A stretch of DNA of 64,000 nt from Haloarcula hispanica ATCC 33960 (GCF_000223905.1 NC_015948.1:2542001-2606000); one strand, 5' to 3'; positions 9,797-18,859 are shown, counted from the first letter of the stretch. Translations and numbers: made by a program. Notes: generated by a model not told the origin, from the letters alone.

Positions 9797-10139
9797 GGAG
9801 TACTCGACCGAACCGTCAGCTGTCGTCGTATAGGTATTTTATATGTTCGCTATATAGTCGACAGTACCGCTACCGCTGAACGGCCAACGGGTAGTTCGGG
9901 ACAGGCTCAGCAGGCCGCGCGACCACTCTTGTTCCAGTGGTTTCGGGAATAGCAGGACGCGAGGAGATCATACCGGGCACCCATGCTGTCAGATCGTCCG
10001 TTCGCGTCGTCGTCAACGGATGCACTTTTGCCACACGGGCAAGTACGGCTCAACGGTGGCGATGACGAGATGTTACCCCCGCTGAGCCCCTTGTGACGAT
10101 GGACTTTTCCTGAGCCACCATTTCGACTCCAAACAGCGG
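9797..10139. other. Intergenic region, no gene seen
   Basis: 343 bases between the minus-strand coiled-coil gene and the rhodanese gene. The segment 9828-9860 is AT-rich (TATTTTATATG, GCTATATAG) and probably holds the promoter of the minus-strand gene ending at 9011. The rest has no convincing reading frame, tRNA-like fold or repeat. Confidence 0.5.
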
Positions 10140-10526
10140 CTAAAACGGTGCAGCAGGACCTTCGTCGGTGTCTCCGTCGGCAGTCGCACTGTCCGACATT
10201 GTCTCTCCGCCAGCGTTCTCGCGCTCCAGCGGTCCGTCCCAACCGTTCAGCCCGGGTTCGAAGCTTACCACGTCGCCATCGAACCCTTCGTACGATGCGA
10301 TGAGTCGGGCGGCCTGCACGCTTGACTTTCCTTTCGGACACACTGTCACGACTTCGTCGTCGCCTTCGAACCGTTCGACCTCGTCGACGAGCGACGGGAA
10401 CGGGACGTTCTCGCTTCCGGGAATATGGCCCCGCTCGAACGCGCCGGGCGAGCGGATATCGACTACCCGGACCGCCTCCTCGTCGAGTTTCGACCGCAGC
10501 TCGTCGGTGTCGATTTCGCCGTCCAT
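10140..10526 (-). CDS. Rhodanese-domain sulfurtransferase
   Basis: 128 aa, a single rhodanese domain. Visible motifs are VVDIRSPGAFERGHIPGS near residues 20-40 and the active loop CPKGKSS with the catalytic cysteine near residue 65. An acidic tail of about 25 residues closes the protein. It transfers or senses sulfane sulfur; the partner is not evident from the neighbours. It lies 38 bases after the NUDIX gene on the same strand and may be in the same transcript. Confidence 0.9.
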   Translation of the reverse strand: MDGEIDTDELRSKLDEEAVRVVDIRSPGAFERGHIPGSENVPFPSLVDEVERFEGDDEVVTVCPKGKSSVQAARLIASYEGFDGDVVSFEPGLNGWDGPLERENAGGETMSDSATADGDTDEGPAAPF

Positions 10527-10564
10527 ATCCAGCCGCTAGCGGGCGATACCTAAACCTTCACCGG

Positions 10565-11107
10565 CTACAGCAAGCCATCGGCCTGTGCCAGCAGGATACC
10601 TTCGATGGTCGCGTCGTTAGCCGGTTCGCGCCGGGCGACCTGCAACGCTTCGTCGATGGGCACAGTCGTCACCGAGAGGAACTCGTTGTCGTCGAGGTCC
10701 CGGTCGACGGGTTCGAGCCCCTCGGCGAAGACGATGCCACGGCGATGGCGGAGCACGCCGGTCGAACACGAGAACTCTTCGATAAGTGAAACGCCGGCGG
10801 CCTCGAAGCCGGTCTCCTCGCGGAGTTCGCGCGCACCGGCGGCCGTGTAGGACTCGTCGTCCTCGACGATGCCAGCCGGGAGTTCGAGGCACTGCTCGCG
10901 GATGGTCGGGCGGTACTGGTCGACCATGACGAGTTCGTCACCAGTCGTGGCAACCACGACGGCCGCATCCGGCAGTTCGGCCCAGTAGTAGTCCTTCTCG
11001 GAGCCGTCGGGCTGGCGAACCCGGTCGTAACCGCCGGTGTACCAGCCGGTCTCGTACTCGCGTTCGCTCTCAACGATTGGCCACTCGTGGGCCGGTTCGC
11101 GGGTCAT
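10565..11107 (-). CDS. NUDIX hydrolase, ADP-ribose pyrophosphatase-like
   Basis: 180 aa. The Nudix box runs from GIVEDDESY to REETGFEA (about residues 80-103) with the expected REXXEE pattern (RELREETG). The layout, with the box after an N-terminal sheet and a proline-rich segment afterwards, resembles ADP-ribose or nucleoside-diphosphate-sugar hydrolases of the NudF group. It is cytoplasmic. It overlaps the preceding membrane-protein gene by 4 bases (ATGA), so the two are coupled. Substrate is inferred only by family resemblance. Confidence 0.9.
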   Translation of the reverse strand: MTREPAHEWPIVESEREYETGWYTGGYDRVRQPDGSEKDYYWAELPDAAVVVATTGDELVMVDQYRPTIREQCLELPAGIVEDDESYTAAGARELREETGFEAAGVSLIEEFSCSTGVLRHRRGIVFAEGLEPVDRDLDDNEFLSVTTVPIDEALQVARREPANDATIEGILLAQADGLL

Positions 11108-11517
11108 ACGTCTTGTCGGACCGCGATGTGGTAAAACGTGCCGTTGTGCCTGACGACGACGCCGTCGTCGGTCACGGCCCCGTCGTACTGCTGGCTGAGT
11201 GCGTCGCGTTCGTCAAAGGGCGAGTGAGTGAACGCGCCCTTGAATCCGAGCGGCCCGCGCCAGTACGGTTCGGACTGCCCGGCGGCCGACGGGGAGGCGT
11301 CGGAAAGCGCCGCGCTCGTGTACGGGAACCGCCGCTCGGATTGGGTACTCCAGTTGAGCGCCGTGCCGTTGTCGACGCTGTACTCACCGTCGGTCGGCGT
11401 GGCGACAGTGTAGTAGGGGTCCCCGCTCTTGAGGAGGCCCGGCAGCGCACCCAGCGCCAGTAGCAGGATGACGACGGCGATGATGCCGAGCAGGGTGTTC
11501 CGCGTGACCGGGCGCAT
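11104..11517 (-). CDS. Small membrane-anchored protein
   Basis: 137 aa from the ATG at 11515-11517, which overlaps the stop of the preceding gene (ATGA). One membrane segment near residues 9-28 (LLGIIAVVILLLALGALPGL) is followed by an extracellular domain of about 100 residues rich in aromatic and acidic residues. No known domain is recognised. A longer frame running back to 11994 lies antisense or out of frame to the next gene and is rejected. It is in a four-gene run with two DUF-type proteins and NUDIX. Confidence 0.75.
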   Translation of the reverse strand: MRPVTRNTLLGIIAVVILLLALGALPGLLKSGDPYYTVATPTDGEYSVDNGTALNWSTQSERRFPYTSAALSDASPSAAGQSEPYWRGPLGFKGAFTHSPFDERDALSQQYDGAVTDDGVVVRHNGTFYHIAVRQDV

Positions 11518-11930
11518 CAGACGACCTCGCGGTAGATGCGGCCGAAAGCCTGGCGACGGAGCGTCCCGACGGCGGCCCGGCGTTCGTCCTGAAACGTCGC
11601 CGCGACGGCCTGCTCTGTGAACGGTGCGGCGTGCCAGACGACGTTGTCGACGTTCTCCGCGCCGACCAGCGTCACCTCGCAATCGGTGTCCGCGCGCCAC
11701 TCCTCGAACTCCGTCATCGAACCGACCTGGACAGCGAGCGATTCCGCGAACAGCACGTCGCGGGCGGTCTCGACGACCTCGCTGGTGACACGTTCTTCGT
11801 AGGCCTCCGCGTCGAGGCCCATCGCCTTCGCGACTTCCTTGACGACGACCTGCGCCGTCGGCCCGAACGCTTCGTAGCGCTCGCGGGCCTCGGCTGCCGA
11901 TGCCGGCGCGAACTGCCCTGCAGTTTCCAT
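11517..11930 (-). CDS. Haloarchaeal conserved protein, DUF5809-like
   Basis: 137 aa, cytoplasmic and acidic, starting METAGQFAPASAAEARERYE. The sequence, with a conserved NVDNVVWHAAPF segment near residue 95, matches my memory of the DUF5809 family restricted to haloarchaea. It sits directly between the zinc-finger-like DUF5810 homologue and the membrane protein, with 23-base and overlapping junctions, so an operon is likely. Function is unknown. Confidence 0.7.
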   Translation of the reverse strand: METAGQFAPASAAEARERYEAFGPTAQVVVKEVAKAMGLDAEAYEERVTSEVVETARDVLFAESLAVQVGSMTEFEEWRADTDCEVTLVGAENVDNVVWHAAPFTEQAVAATFQDERRAAVGTLRRQAFGRIYREVV

Positions 11931-11953
11931 ACGTCCCCTTGCCGCCGGCGGGA

Positions 11954-12409
11954 CTATTCGGTTTCGTCTCCGGACGCGGTCGCATCCGCAGCATCGGCGT
12001 CCGAACCGTCGTCCGCCGTACCGCCGTCGTCGCTGTCGCGCAACATCTCCCGCGTCAGATCCCGGGCCTCGGCCAGCACTTCGCTGTCGTGGTCGCTCAG
12101 CGCGTTCGACCCCCGGTGGCGGTCCGCGCCCTGGGGGAGGTCACCGTGGCCGTGATCGTGGTCGTGGCTGTGCCCGTCGCCGCTGCGGTCGACGGTGTCC
12201 TCGAATACCTGCGGGAACTCGGTCTCCTCGGCGTACTCGACGACCTCGGTGGACAGTTCGTCTTCGCCGAGTTGGCCCCAGTCAGGGACGCGCTCGTCGA
12301 GCCACGCCTCGTGGTCGTCGCCGCCGGTCATCGCCGTGAACGCGAGGTGGTTCGCCAGATGCACGTCGTCGGCCTGCGGGTCGTCACACACTGGACAGGC
12401 GTATCCCAT
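11954..12409 (-). CDS. Zinc-finger-like haloarchaeal protein, DUF5810-like
   Basis: 151 aa from the ATG at 12407-12409; a longer frame to 12520 adds an unlikely tail. The N-terminus MGYACPVCDDPQADDVHLANH has two cysteines and two histidines spaced like a C2H2 zinc finger. Near residue 80 there is a His-Asp-rich metal-binding-like stretch (DGHSHDHDHGHGD), and the tail is a disordered acidic Ser/Asp segment. It fits the DUF5810 family as I remember it. It precedes the DUF5809-like gene by 23 bases. Metal binding is inference. Confidence 0.75.
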   Translation of the reverse strand: MGYACPVCDDPQADDVHLANHLAFTAMTGGDDHEAWLDERVPDWGQLGEDELSTEVVEYAEETEFPQVFEDTVDRSGDGHSHDHDHGHGDLPQGADRHRGSNALSDHDSEVLAEARDLTREMLRDSDDGGTADDGSDADAADATASGDETE

Positions 12410-12541
12410 CGGTGTCCGAACCGTGGATTCGGAGCCGTATATGTAGTCGGGGTCTCGGAGCGGTCGTCGTTTCAGACCGGCGTTCCCGCTCTTCGCCGGG
12501 ACTGCACTGAGGAGACACAACAGCGGAGTAAGACAGAACGC

Positions 12542-13039
12542 CTACAGCAGACGGACCATCACGAGCGCGTCCTCGCCGTTGCTGTAGTAGTTCGGGATAG
12601 TCTTCCGGTGTTCGAACCCGAAGCGCCGGTAGAGCCGTCGCGCTCCCTCGTTGTCGGCTCGAACCTCCAGTTTTATTGAACCGGCACCCGTCTCGCCGAT
12701 GACCTCCATCGCACGCCGCAACAGTGCGCTCGCAACGCCCTGTCGCCGGTACGCCGGCCGAACCGCGATGTCTTTGACATGACCAAGCGGGGTACCGTGG
12801 TTCGGCACCGTATCCGCGATGACATAGCCTGCGACAGCGGGCGGGTCGCCGTCGTCGTTGCCGGTTTCGGCGACGAGAAACCCCGCTTCGCCGAGATAGC
12901 TCTCCAGTGCAGAAAACGGCCATGGCTGTGGAAATGACGCCTGCTCGATACGGTGGATCTCGATGAGATCCGCGCGGACGGCGCGCCGAACCGCTGGCGT
13001 ATCCGGCGTCTCCGGCCCGTCAGGAGCGACCGTTGTCAC
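12542..13039 (-). CDS. rimI: RimI-like GNAT N-acetyltransferase
   Basis: 165 aa if the GTG at 13037-13039 is used; an ATG at 13135 would add 32 poorly conserved residues in promoter-like sequence. The acetyl-CoA motif A is VRPAYRRQGVASALLRRAM and the C-terminal RRLYRRFGFEHRKTIPNYY with EDALVM is typical of RimI-type protein N-terminal acetyltransferases. It is cytoplasmic. It lies downstream of aconitase but 644 bases away, so it has its own promoter. The start site is uncertain. Confidence 0.85.
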   Translation of the reverse strand: MTTVAPDGPETPDTPAVRRAVRADLIEIHRIEQASFPQPWPFSALESYLGEAGFLVAETGNDDGDPPAVAGYVIADTVPNHGTPLGHVKDIAVRPAYRRQGVASALLRRAMEVIGETGAGSIKLEVRADNEGARRLYRRFGFEHRKTIPNYYSNGEDALVMVRLL

Positions 13040-13459
13040 ATGTGTACTTCGGTGTGGCCCTACATATGTGTTACCGCCGACCGAAGATACCCTGGTATCT
13101 GACTGTTTGTCGATAGGTGCTGATAGTTCATGCATCGATAGGGCCGAGACAGAGTTAGAACGCCGGAAGGTTCTTTAGTCTGACGAGTCTACGTGTAGTT
13201 GCACCCGTTTTGGGTGCCACCACCCCCACCCCCACCCCTCTTTCCGAACTTTTCCATCGCTGCCGAGTTGTACTAGATGTAGGTTCTGTCAGAGTCGACT
13301 GCACACGCCGGGGAAGCGACAGCAGTCACAGAAGGGCACGATGGGTCTGGCACTGTCGCGAGGCAGACTTCGTATATCGCCGTTGACCTAGGACAGACGT
13401 GGCACTAGGCCCGATTTCACTGCCGGAAAAGCCGCGGTCGGGGAGCAACCCACTGTCTC
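13040..13459. other. Intergenic region between aconitase and rimI, no gene seen
   Basis: About 420 bases before the palindrome cluster. It contains a short hairpin (GCACCCGTTTTGGGTGC, 13201-13217) followed by a C-rich run (CCACCCCCACCCCCACCCC, near 13220). The hairpin plus pyrimidine run could act as a terminator for a plus-strand transcript, but none is obvious. The remainder has no supportable frame. Confidence 0.45.
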
Positions 13460-13683
13460 ACGGCGCGTCGCGCCGTTCGCACAAACCGAGCGTCTTCGCT
13501 GTTCCGGCTTCACCGCTCACAAAAAACCGCGGTCGCAAGGCGACCGCGCTACGCTCGGAATCGCTCTGCTCGCGGGACCTGCGGTCCCGCTCCCAATACG
13601 AGGTTTCTGCGAAACCTCGCGTGTCTCACGGCGCGACGCGCCGTTCGACCCGTAAGAGACTCCTCACTATGTTCGGAGTCTCT
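13460..13683. repeat. Cluster of six perfect palindromes downstream of aconitase
   Basis: Inverted repeats with perfect arms sit at 13460-13476 (8-bp arms), 13528-13548 (9 bp, loop AAG), 13572-13590 (8 bp, loop TGC), 13599-13619 (9 bp, loop TGC), 13628-13644 (8 bp) and 13655-13683 (9 bp, 11-base loop). The last abuts the aconitase stop. Copies one and five belong to a 26-base direct repeat (13454-13479 and 13622-13647) differing at one central base. Transcription termination or mRNA 3'-end protection is a reasonable inference for the last hairpin only. Confidence 0.8.
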
Positions 13684-15657
13684 CTAGTCGTCTGCAGGTG
13701 CAGCGCCGCCTTCGTCGTGCTGCTGTTTCGTGTGCGAGAGCTTGCCACCGGCGGCGAGGATCTCGCGTTCGCGCTCGGAGGCATCGAGCTGGCCGGTCGC
13801 TTCCCAGTCGTCGTTCACGCGGATGGTGAACTCCTCCTGACCGGAGCGGACGGCTTCGGCAGCGTCGTCGACGACCTCGATGTCGTCGCCTTCCTCGATC
13901 TTCTCGTAGGTCTCCTCGTCGATGGTGAGCGGGACGATACCGAAGTTGAACAGGTTCGCCTTGTGGATGCGGGCGAAGCTCTGTGCGAGGACGGTCTCGA
14001 TACCCAGGTACATCGGGCACAGGGCCGCGTGTTCGCGCGAGGAGCCCTGGCCGTAGTTCTCGCCGGCGACGAGCACGCCGCCGTCGGCTTCGAGTGCGCG
14101 CTCCGCGAACGTGTCGTCGACGCGCGAGAGCGTGAACTCGGAGAGCTTCGGGACGTTCGACCGGTACATCAGGATGTCCTGCGTGGCCGGGATGATGTGA
14201 TCCGTCGTGATGTTGTCCTCCATCTTGAGGAGGGCTTCACCGCCGACTTCGGTCTCCAGCGGGTCCTTCAGCGGCACGTCGCCGATGTTCGGGCCCTTGA
14301 TGAGTTCGTCGTCGACGGCTTGGTCGGGCGCGATGAGATCTGATTCGGAGTTGCCGATGTACTGGTCGGGCATCTCCAGACCGGGGGCCTCGAGGTCGCC
14401 GAGTTCGTCGGCGAGGTCCCGCGGGTCGACGATTTCGCCCTTGATGGCCGCCGCGGTGGCGACCTCCGGCGAGCAGAGGTAGACGTTGTCGTCCTCGATA
14501 CCGGAGCGACCCTCGAAGTTGCGGTTGAAGGTCCGCAGGGAGACGGAGTCGGAGGCCGGGACGTGACCGATGCCGATACAGGCACCACACGTCGCCTCGG
14601 AGAAGTTGACGCCAGCGGCCATCATCTCCGCGGTCCAGCCCTCGCGGGCCAGCATCTCGGAGGCCTGCTTGGAGCCGGGGGCGACGATCATCTCGGTCTT
14701 CTTGTCGATGTTGCGCCCTTCCAGCATCTTCGCGGCCGGGAGGATGTCCTCGTAAGCGCCGTTCGTACAGGAGCCGATCATGACCTGCTCGACGTCGACG
14801 CCCTCGACCTCGGAGACGGGCACGACGTTGTCGGGCATGGACGGCTCGGCGATGAGCGGTTCGAGGTCCGAGAGGTCGACGACGATCTCGTCGGCGTACT
14901 CGGCGTCCTCGTCGGGGCCGATGTCCTCGAAGACGTCCTCACGGCCGAGGCGTTCGAGGTAGTCCTTGGTCTGGTCGTCCGTCGGGAAGATCGAGGACGT
15001 CGCACCGAGTTCGGTCCCCATGTTGGTGATGGTGGTCCGCTCGGGGACGGTCAGCGTCTCGACGCCGGGGCCGGTGTATTCGAGCACCTTGCCGACGCCG
15101 CCCTTGACCGACAGTCGGCGGAGCAGCTCCAAGATGACGTCCTTGGCGGTGGCCCATTCGGGCAGCTCGCCTTCGAGGCGGACGTTGACGACTTCCGGCA
15201 TCTCGATGTAGTACGCGCCGCCACCCATCGCGACGGCGACGTCGAGCCCACCGGATCCGATGGCGAGTTCGCCGAGACCGCCGGGGGTCGGCGTGTGGGA
15301 GTCGGACCCGAGCATCGTCTTGCCGGGTGCGGCGAAGTTCTCCTTGTGGACGTTGTGGCAGATACCGTTGCCGGGGCGCGAGAAGTGGGCCCCGAACGTG
15401 CCTGCCGCAGAGCGGAGGAAGCGGTGGTCGTCGGTGTTCTTGAAGTCGAACTGGTAGGTCTGGTGGTCACAGTACTGGGCGGCCAGTTCCGTCTGGACCT
15501 CTTCGAGGCCCAGCGCTTCGAACTGCAGCCAGACGAGCGTCCCGGTCGTGTCCTGTGTCAGCACCTGATCGATCTCGATACCGATCTCTTCTCCGGGTGT
15601 TAGCTCCCCTTCGACGAGATGGTCGTCGAGAATTTTTTCCGTAAGCGTCTGTCCCAT
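13684..15657 (-). CDS. acnA: Aconitate hydratase
   Basis: 657 aa from the ATG at 15655-15657 (MGQTLTEKILDDHL); an in-frame ATG at 15717 is less likely. The [4Fe-4S] cysteines are in GSCTNG and ATCGACIG, and substrate-binding motifs SDSHTPTPGG and EQGSS-type GQGSSREHAA are present. The architecture, a catalytic domain followed by the swivel domain, fits the shorter archaeal aconitases. It interconverts citrate and isocitrate in the TCA cycle in the cytoplasm. It stands alone, with a promoter region shared with the divergent dUTPase-fold gene. Confidence 0.96.
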   Translation of the reverse strand: MGQTLTEKILDDHLVEGELTPGEEIGIEIDQVLTQDTTGTLVWLQFEALGLEEVQTELAAQYCDHQTYQFDFKNTDDHRFLRSAAGTFGAHFSRPGNGICHNVHKENFAAPGKTMLGSDSHTPTPGGLGELAIGSGGLDVAVAMGGGAYYIEMPEVVNVRLEGELPEWATAKDVILELLRRLSVKGGVGKVLEYTGPGVETLTVPERTTITNMGTELGATSSIFPTDDQTKDYLERLGREDVFEDIGPDEDAEYADEIVVDLSDLEPLIAEPSMPDNVVPVSEVEGVDVEQVMIGSCTNGAYEDILPAAKMLEGRNIDKKTEMIVAPGSKQASEMLAREGWTAEMMAAGVNFSEATCGACIGIGHVPASDSVSLRTFNRNFEGRSGIEDDNVYLCSPEVATAAAIKGEIVDPRDLADELGDLEAPGLEMPDQYIGNSESDLIAPDQAVDDELIKGPNIGDVPLKDPLETEVGGEALLKMEDNITTDHIIPATQDILMYRSNVPKLSEFTLSRVDDTFAERALEADGGVLVAGENYGQGSSREHAALCPMYLGIETVLAQSFARIHKANLFNFGIVPLTIDEETYEKIEEGDDIEVVDDAAEAVRSGQEEFTIRVNDDWEATGQLDASEREREILAAGGKLSHTKQQHDEGGAAPADD

Positions 15658-15819
15658 AACGTGCGTCAATGGATGGCGCGGCGGTATAAATCCCGCGTAT
15701 TCCGTCGTATTTTTCATATAAAAACCCGCTCCGTCCGTCGCTCAGAAGCGAGTCAACCGACCGGAACGGCGGTCGGCCAGATCGGCAGGTCTTTCCACGA
15801 CACTCGCACAGAATCGCGT

Positions 15820-16281
15820 ATGTTCAAAAGCGGGCGGTTCGTCGCCGATTCCCTCGGCGACCTGAGAGAATCACAGGTACAACCGAACGGCGTCGACCTC
15901 ACGCTCGGTGCGATCTACGAGCAGAGCGAGCCGGGACGCATCGAACGCGGCGGCAAGACCGTCGGCGACCGTCGGGAACTCGAACCCAGCGACGGGATCT
16001 ATCAGCTCGACCGCGGCGGCTACATCGTCGAGTACGCCGACCGGGTCGTCATTCCGGATGGACACATCGGCTTTCTCCTCCCGCGGTCGTCGTTGCTCCG
16101 TAATTCGTGTATGCTCGATACGGCCGTCTGGGACGCCGGCTACGAGGGGCGAGGTGAGGGGTTACTGGAGGTCCACCATCCCATAGAACTCGAACAGGGC
16201 GCGCGGATCGCACAGCTCGTTCTCGCCGACGCCGCTCACGAGGGGACGTACGAGGGGTCGTATCAGGGTGAGAATCTCTGA
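15820..16281 (+). CDS. dUTPase/dCTP deaminase-family enzyme
   Basis: 153 aa from the ATG at 15820. The trimeric dUTPase fold is shown by VQPNGVDLTLG near residue 20, the motif PRSSLLRNS near residue 88 and AVWDAGYEGRGEGLLEV near residues 102-118, with GARIAQLV afterwards. It hydrolyses or deaminates deoxyuridine or deoxycytidine triphosphates to keep uracil out of DNA. The Arg-Ser-Ser and the Glu of LLEV are intact, so both activities are possible; archaeal members can be bifunctional. Divergent from aconitase. A degenerate relative is at 56404-56826. Confidence 0.87.
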   Translation: MFKSGRFVADSLGDLRESQVQPNGVDLTLGAIYEQSEPGRIERGGKTVGDRRELEPSDGIYQLDRGGYIVEYADRVVIPDGHIGFLLPRSSLLRNSCMLDTAVWDAGYEGRGEGLLEVHHPIELEQGARIAQLVLADAAHEGTYEGSYQGENL

Positions 16282-16503
16282 TGCGTGATCGCGGTCCGAA
16301 ACACGTCTCATAGCCTGAGACATGGTAGGCCATGCTGTGAATTTAAGTGGATTTCCTGAGTGCTATCGATTGGTGCTTGAAGCAACTATACCTCGGTCCA
16401 TACTGCCGTCAGCCTTCAGTACCCGGAAATTACACAAGCACCGTTTTCAGGTACGACAACTGTCTGACCGGGGTTTATCACCGTTGCTGCGTGACAGTGA
16501 GAC

Positions 16504-17163
16504 ATGATAGTAGAATTTCACATCGATGCCCCCCTCTTGCAGCGAACAGCTGAAACGCTGAGTAAAGCAGCGATACGGATACAGCGACTTCACTGCGAGA
16601 GTGGCGACTGCCGTGCCGTCGCCTGGATTGGCCCCGTCGAGCGGCCCGCCATCGAAGCGAATCTGGCCCAGGACGAGAGTATCACCGACTATGCCCACGT
16701 AGCGGCAGAAGGAGATGGTCACTGGTACACCCTGCATACAACTGACACGATAATCGATACGATCGGAGAAGCGTTGTTGAACGCGGACGGGTTCCTACTC
16801 GGTGCCGCACAGACCGGCGACGACTGGGTGTTTCGAGCCCGGTTCCCCGAGAAGAGTTCGGTGCTGTCGTTCCGTGACGTGCTCGTGTCCAGTGATATCA
16901 ACATCGACATTCAGACCATCACCGACGACACGGAAGCCTCTCCCCAGTTCGGCGTGACGGATCCACAGCAAGAAGTACTGTTGCTCGCGCTCAACCGTGG
17001 CTACTTCACCGTCCCGCGAGAATCGTCCCTCTCGGACCTCGCCGCGGAGCTCGGGATCTCCAGTCAGGCCGCCTCGGAGCGGCTCCGGCGGGGGACGCGG
17101 ACGCTGGTCCAGAACACACTGGCGGCCCCTGAGCGGCCGCTTGTCGGCTCACCGCCGGAGTAA
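16504..17163 (+). CDS. bat-type HTH transcription regulator
   Basis: 219 aa. The N-terminal 150 residues form the sensory half usual for bacterio-opsin-activator HTH proteins (CRAVAWIGPVE, a GAF-like fold). The C-terminal HTH_10 domain runs from QEVLLLALNRGYFTVPRES through LSDLAAELGISSQAASERLRRG. It binds DNA in the cytoplasm; the signal and targets are not visible. A 222-base region upstream holds its promoter. Neighbours (HalOD1, mgsA) lie downstream on the same strand but are separated by 225 bases. Confidence 0.92.
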   Translation: MIVEFHIDAPLLQRTAETLSKAAIRIQRLHCESGDCRAVAWIGPVERPAIEANLAQDESITDYAHVAAEGDGHWYTLHTTDTIIDTIGEALLNADGFLLGAAQTGDDWVFRARFPEKSSVLSFRDVLVSSDINIDIQTITDDTEASPQFGVTDPQQEVLLLALNRGYFTVPRESSLSDLAAELGISSQAASERLRRGTRTLVQNTLAAPERPLVGSPPE

Positions 17164-17388
17164 CCGGGGCGGAACAGAGTTCGGTTGAGAGAAGACGAAG
17201 GTGGTGGAACGCCGAATCGCTGTGAGCAGCGGGTCCGGGGGTAGGTAGTGCCGAATAGCTGCGTTCTGCGTTGCTCAAAGCGACAGTCGTCAGATGCAAG
17301 ACCGATGGTCTGTCATCGGCACACCGGTTACTTCAGACAGTGAAACCACTCATCTGCTGTTATAAGAGAAGGGAGCGTACACTGTGGT

Positions 17389-17667
17389 ATGAGTTCGAAC
17401 GAGGGGACTGTGTATATGTTGCGGAACCGGGCCACGGAGGGGTCCGACGACTGGGTCAGCCCCGAACCCGCAGGTGATGTTATTGCCGATGCGGTGATCG
17501 AAGCGACAGATCTAGATGCGGACGATATTGACGGACTGGATACGTACGTCGACATCGAGTCACTCCGTGCGGTCGTCACAGAGAGGACGACGGAGTCGCT
17601 CACGTTCGGTGTCGAAGGACACGACGTGACGATTACCGCTGACGGAGAGGTTTCTGTCGACAGTTGA
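17389..17667 (+). CDS. HalOD1 output-domain protein
   Basis: 92 aa consisting almost entirely of one HalOD1 domain: a helix (ADAVIEATDLDADDIDGLD), then DIESLRAVV and the strand-rich end (SLTFGVEGHDVTITADGEVSV). HalOD1 occurs in haloarchaea, alone or as the output of signalling proteins. It precedes mgsA by 50 bases on the same strand. No biochemical function is established for the domain. Confidence 0.85.
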   Translation: MSSNEGTVYMLRNRATEGSDDWVSPEPAGDVIADAVIEATDLDADDIDGLDTYVDIESLRAVVTERTTESLTFGVEGHDVTITADGEVSVDS

Positions 17668-17717
17668 GTCGGTGCTATGTCCAAATGACATAAGACGATG
17701 GCCCGAGAGCCCCAGAT

Positions 17718-18101
17718 ATGACCCGCGTCGCACTCATCGCACACGACGACGAGAAGCCCGAGATGATCGACCTGGCACAGAGTTACGAAGCCACGCTGTC
17801 GGAGTTCGACCTGGTCGGGACCGGTACGACGAGCAAGCGCATCATGGCAGAGACCGATCTCACCGTCGAACGAAAGGAGAGCGGGCCGATGGGAGGCGAC
17901 ACGCAGATCGGCGCTGAGGTCGCCGAGGGCCGGATGGACGGCATCGTCTTCCTCCGGGACCCGCTGACGGCACAGCCCCACGAGCCGGACATCTCGGCAC
18001 TCCTGCGTATCTGTGACGTCCACGACGTGCCGCTGGCGACGACGCGGACCTCGGCGGAGTACGTGCTGGAAGGGCTGGTCCGGGACGAAGCCGACGACTA
18101 G
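17718..18101 (+). CDS. mgsA: Methylglyoxal synthase
   Basis: 127 aa, slightly shorter than the E. coli enzyme. Conserved catalytic and phosphate-binding motifs are GTGTTSK near residue 35, GPMGGD with the catalytic Asp near 60, and [20 protein letters not shown] near 80. It converts dihydroxyacetone phosphate to methylglyoxal and phosphate, the first step of a glycolytic bypass relieving phosphosugar stress. It is cytoplasmic. No glyoxalase gene is adjacent. It ends 35 bases before the convergent queC. Confidence 0.94.
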   Translation: MTRVALIAHDDEKPEMIDLAQSYEATLSEFDLVGTGTTSKRIMAETDLTVERKESGPMGGDTQIGAEVAEGRMDGIVFLRDPLTAQPHEPDISALLRICDVHDVPLATTRTSAEYVLEGLVRDEADD

Positions 18102-18136
18102 CCCGTCGGAGCGGGAGACAACCGCCTGCAATCTAC

Positions 18137-18835
18137 TTACTCCGCGTACGTCGGCCGTTCCGCGTACTCGATGGGGTCACGTTCGCCGATTCGCTGGAAC
18201 GCTTCGAGCCGGAAGGCACAGGCGTCACACGTCCCACAGGCCGGTTCGTCGTCCCGGTAGCAACTCCAGGTGTCCTCGTAGGGGACGCCGAGTTCGACGC
18301 CGCGCTCGGCGATGTCGGTCTTGGACCACTCGACGAAGGGTGCGACGAGGTCGATGTCGGTGTCGGGTTTCGTGCCGGCGTCGATAACGCTCTGAAAGGC
18401 GTCGAAGAAGGCGGGCCGGCAGTCCGGGTACCCCGAGAAGTCCTCGCTGTGTGCGCCGATGAAGACGGCCCCGCAGTCGTTGGCCTCGGCGTAGGAGACC
18501 GCCATCGACAGCAGATTGGCGTTGCGGAACGGGACGTACGAGGTCGGAATCTCGTCGCTGTCGGTGTCGGCGTCCGCCACGTCCATCGAATCGTCGGTCA
18601 GCGACGACGCGCCTATCTGGGTAAGGTGGCCGGTCTCGACGTGGAGGAAGTCCGCCGCGTCGACGTGGTCGGCCAGCGCGCTGGCGCAGTCGTACTCCCG
18701 GTCTTCGGTGTTTTGCCCGTAGCTGGTGTGCAGCAGGTACAGGTGGTCGTAGCCGCGGGTCTGTGCTTCGTAGGCCGCCGTGGCGCTGTCCATGCCGCCG
18801 GAGGCGAGCACGACAGCGCGGGTATCGTCGGTCAT
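18137..18835 (-). CDS. queC: 7-cyano-7-deazaguanine synthase QueC
   Basis: 232 aa. The PP-loop ATP pyrophosphatase motif SGGMDSATA is at the N-terminus, and the zinc site is CYRDDEPACGTCDACAFR near residue 200. It converts carboxydeazaguanine to preQ0 using ATP and ammonia. In archaea preQ0 is inserted at tRNA position 15 and becomes archaeosine. It is last in the queD-queE-queC run, 24 bases after queE. Confidence 0.97.
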   Translation of the reverse strand: MTDDTRAVVLASGGMDSATAAYEAQTRGYDHLYLLHTSYGQNTEDREYDCASALADHVDAADFLHVETGHLTQIGASSLTDDSMDVADADTDSDEIPTSYVPFRNANLLSMAVSYAEANDCGAVFIGAHSEDFSGYPDCRPAFFDAFQSVIDAGTKPDTDIDLVAPFVEWSKTDIAERGVELGVPYEDTWSCYRDDEPACGTCDACAFRLEAFQRIGERDPIEYAERPTYAE

Positions 18836-18859
18836 CGTTGTACGTGGTGTCGCAAGCAG

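Noticed and set aside
13454-13683. Possible CRISPR array
   Set aside because: The palindromes are different from each other, the spacing is uneven and only one pair is a true repeat; there are no cas genes.
13399-14343. A 314-codon plus-strand frame covering the palindromes
   Set aside because: It runs through the hairpin array into antisense of aconitase; composition is not that of a halophilic protein.
14563-15603. A 346-codon plus-strand frame
   Set aside because: Antisense of aconitase; no domain features.
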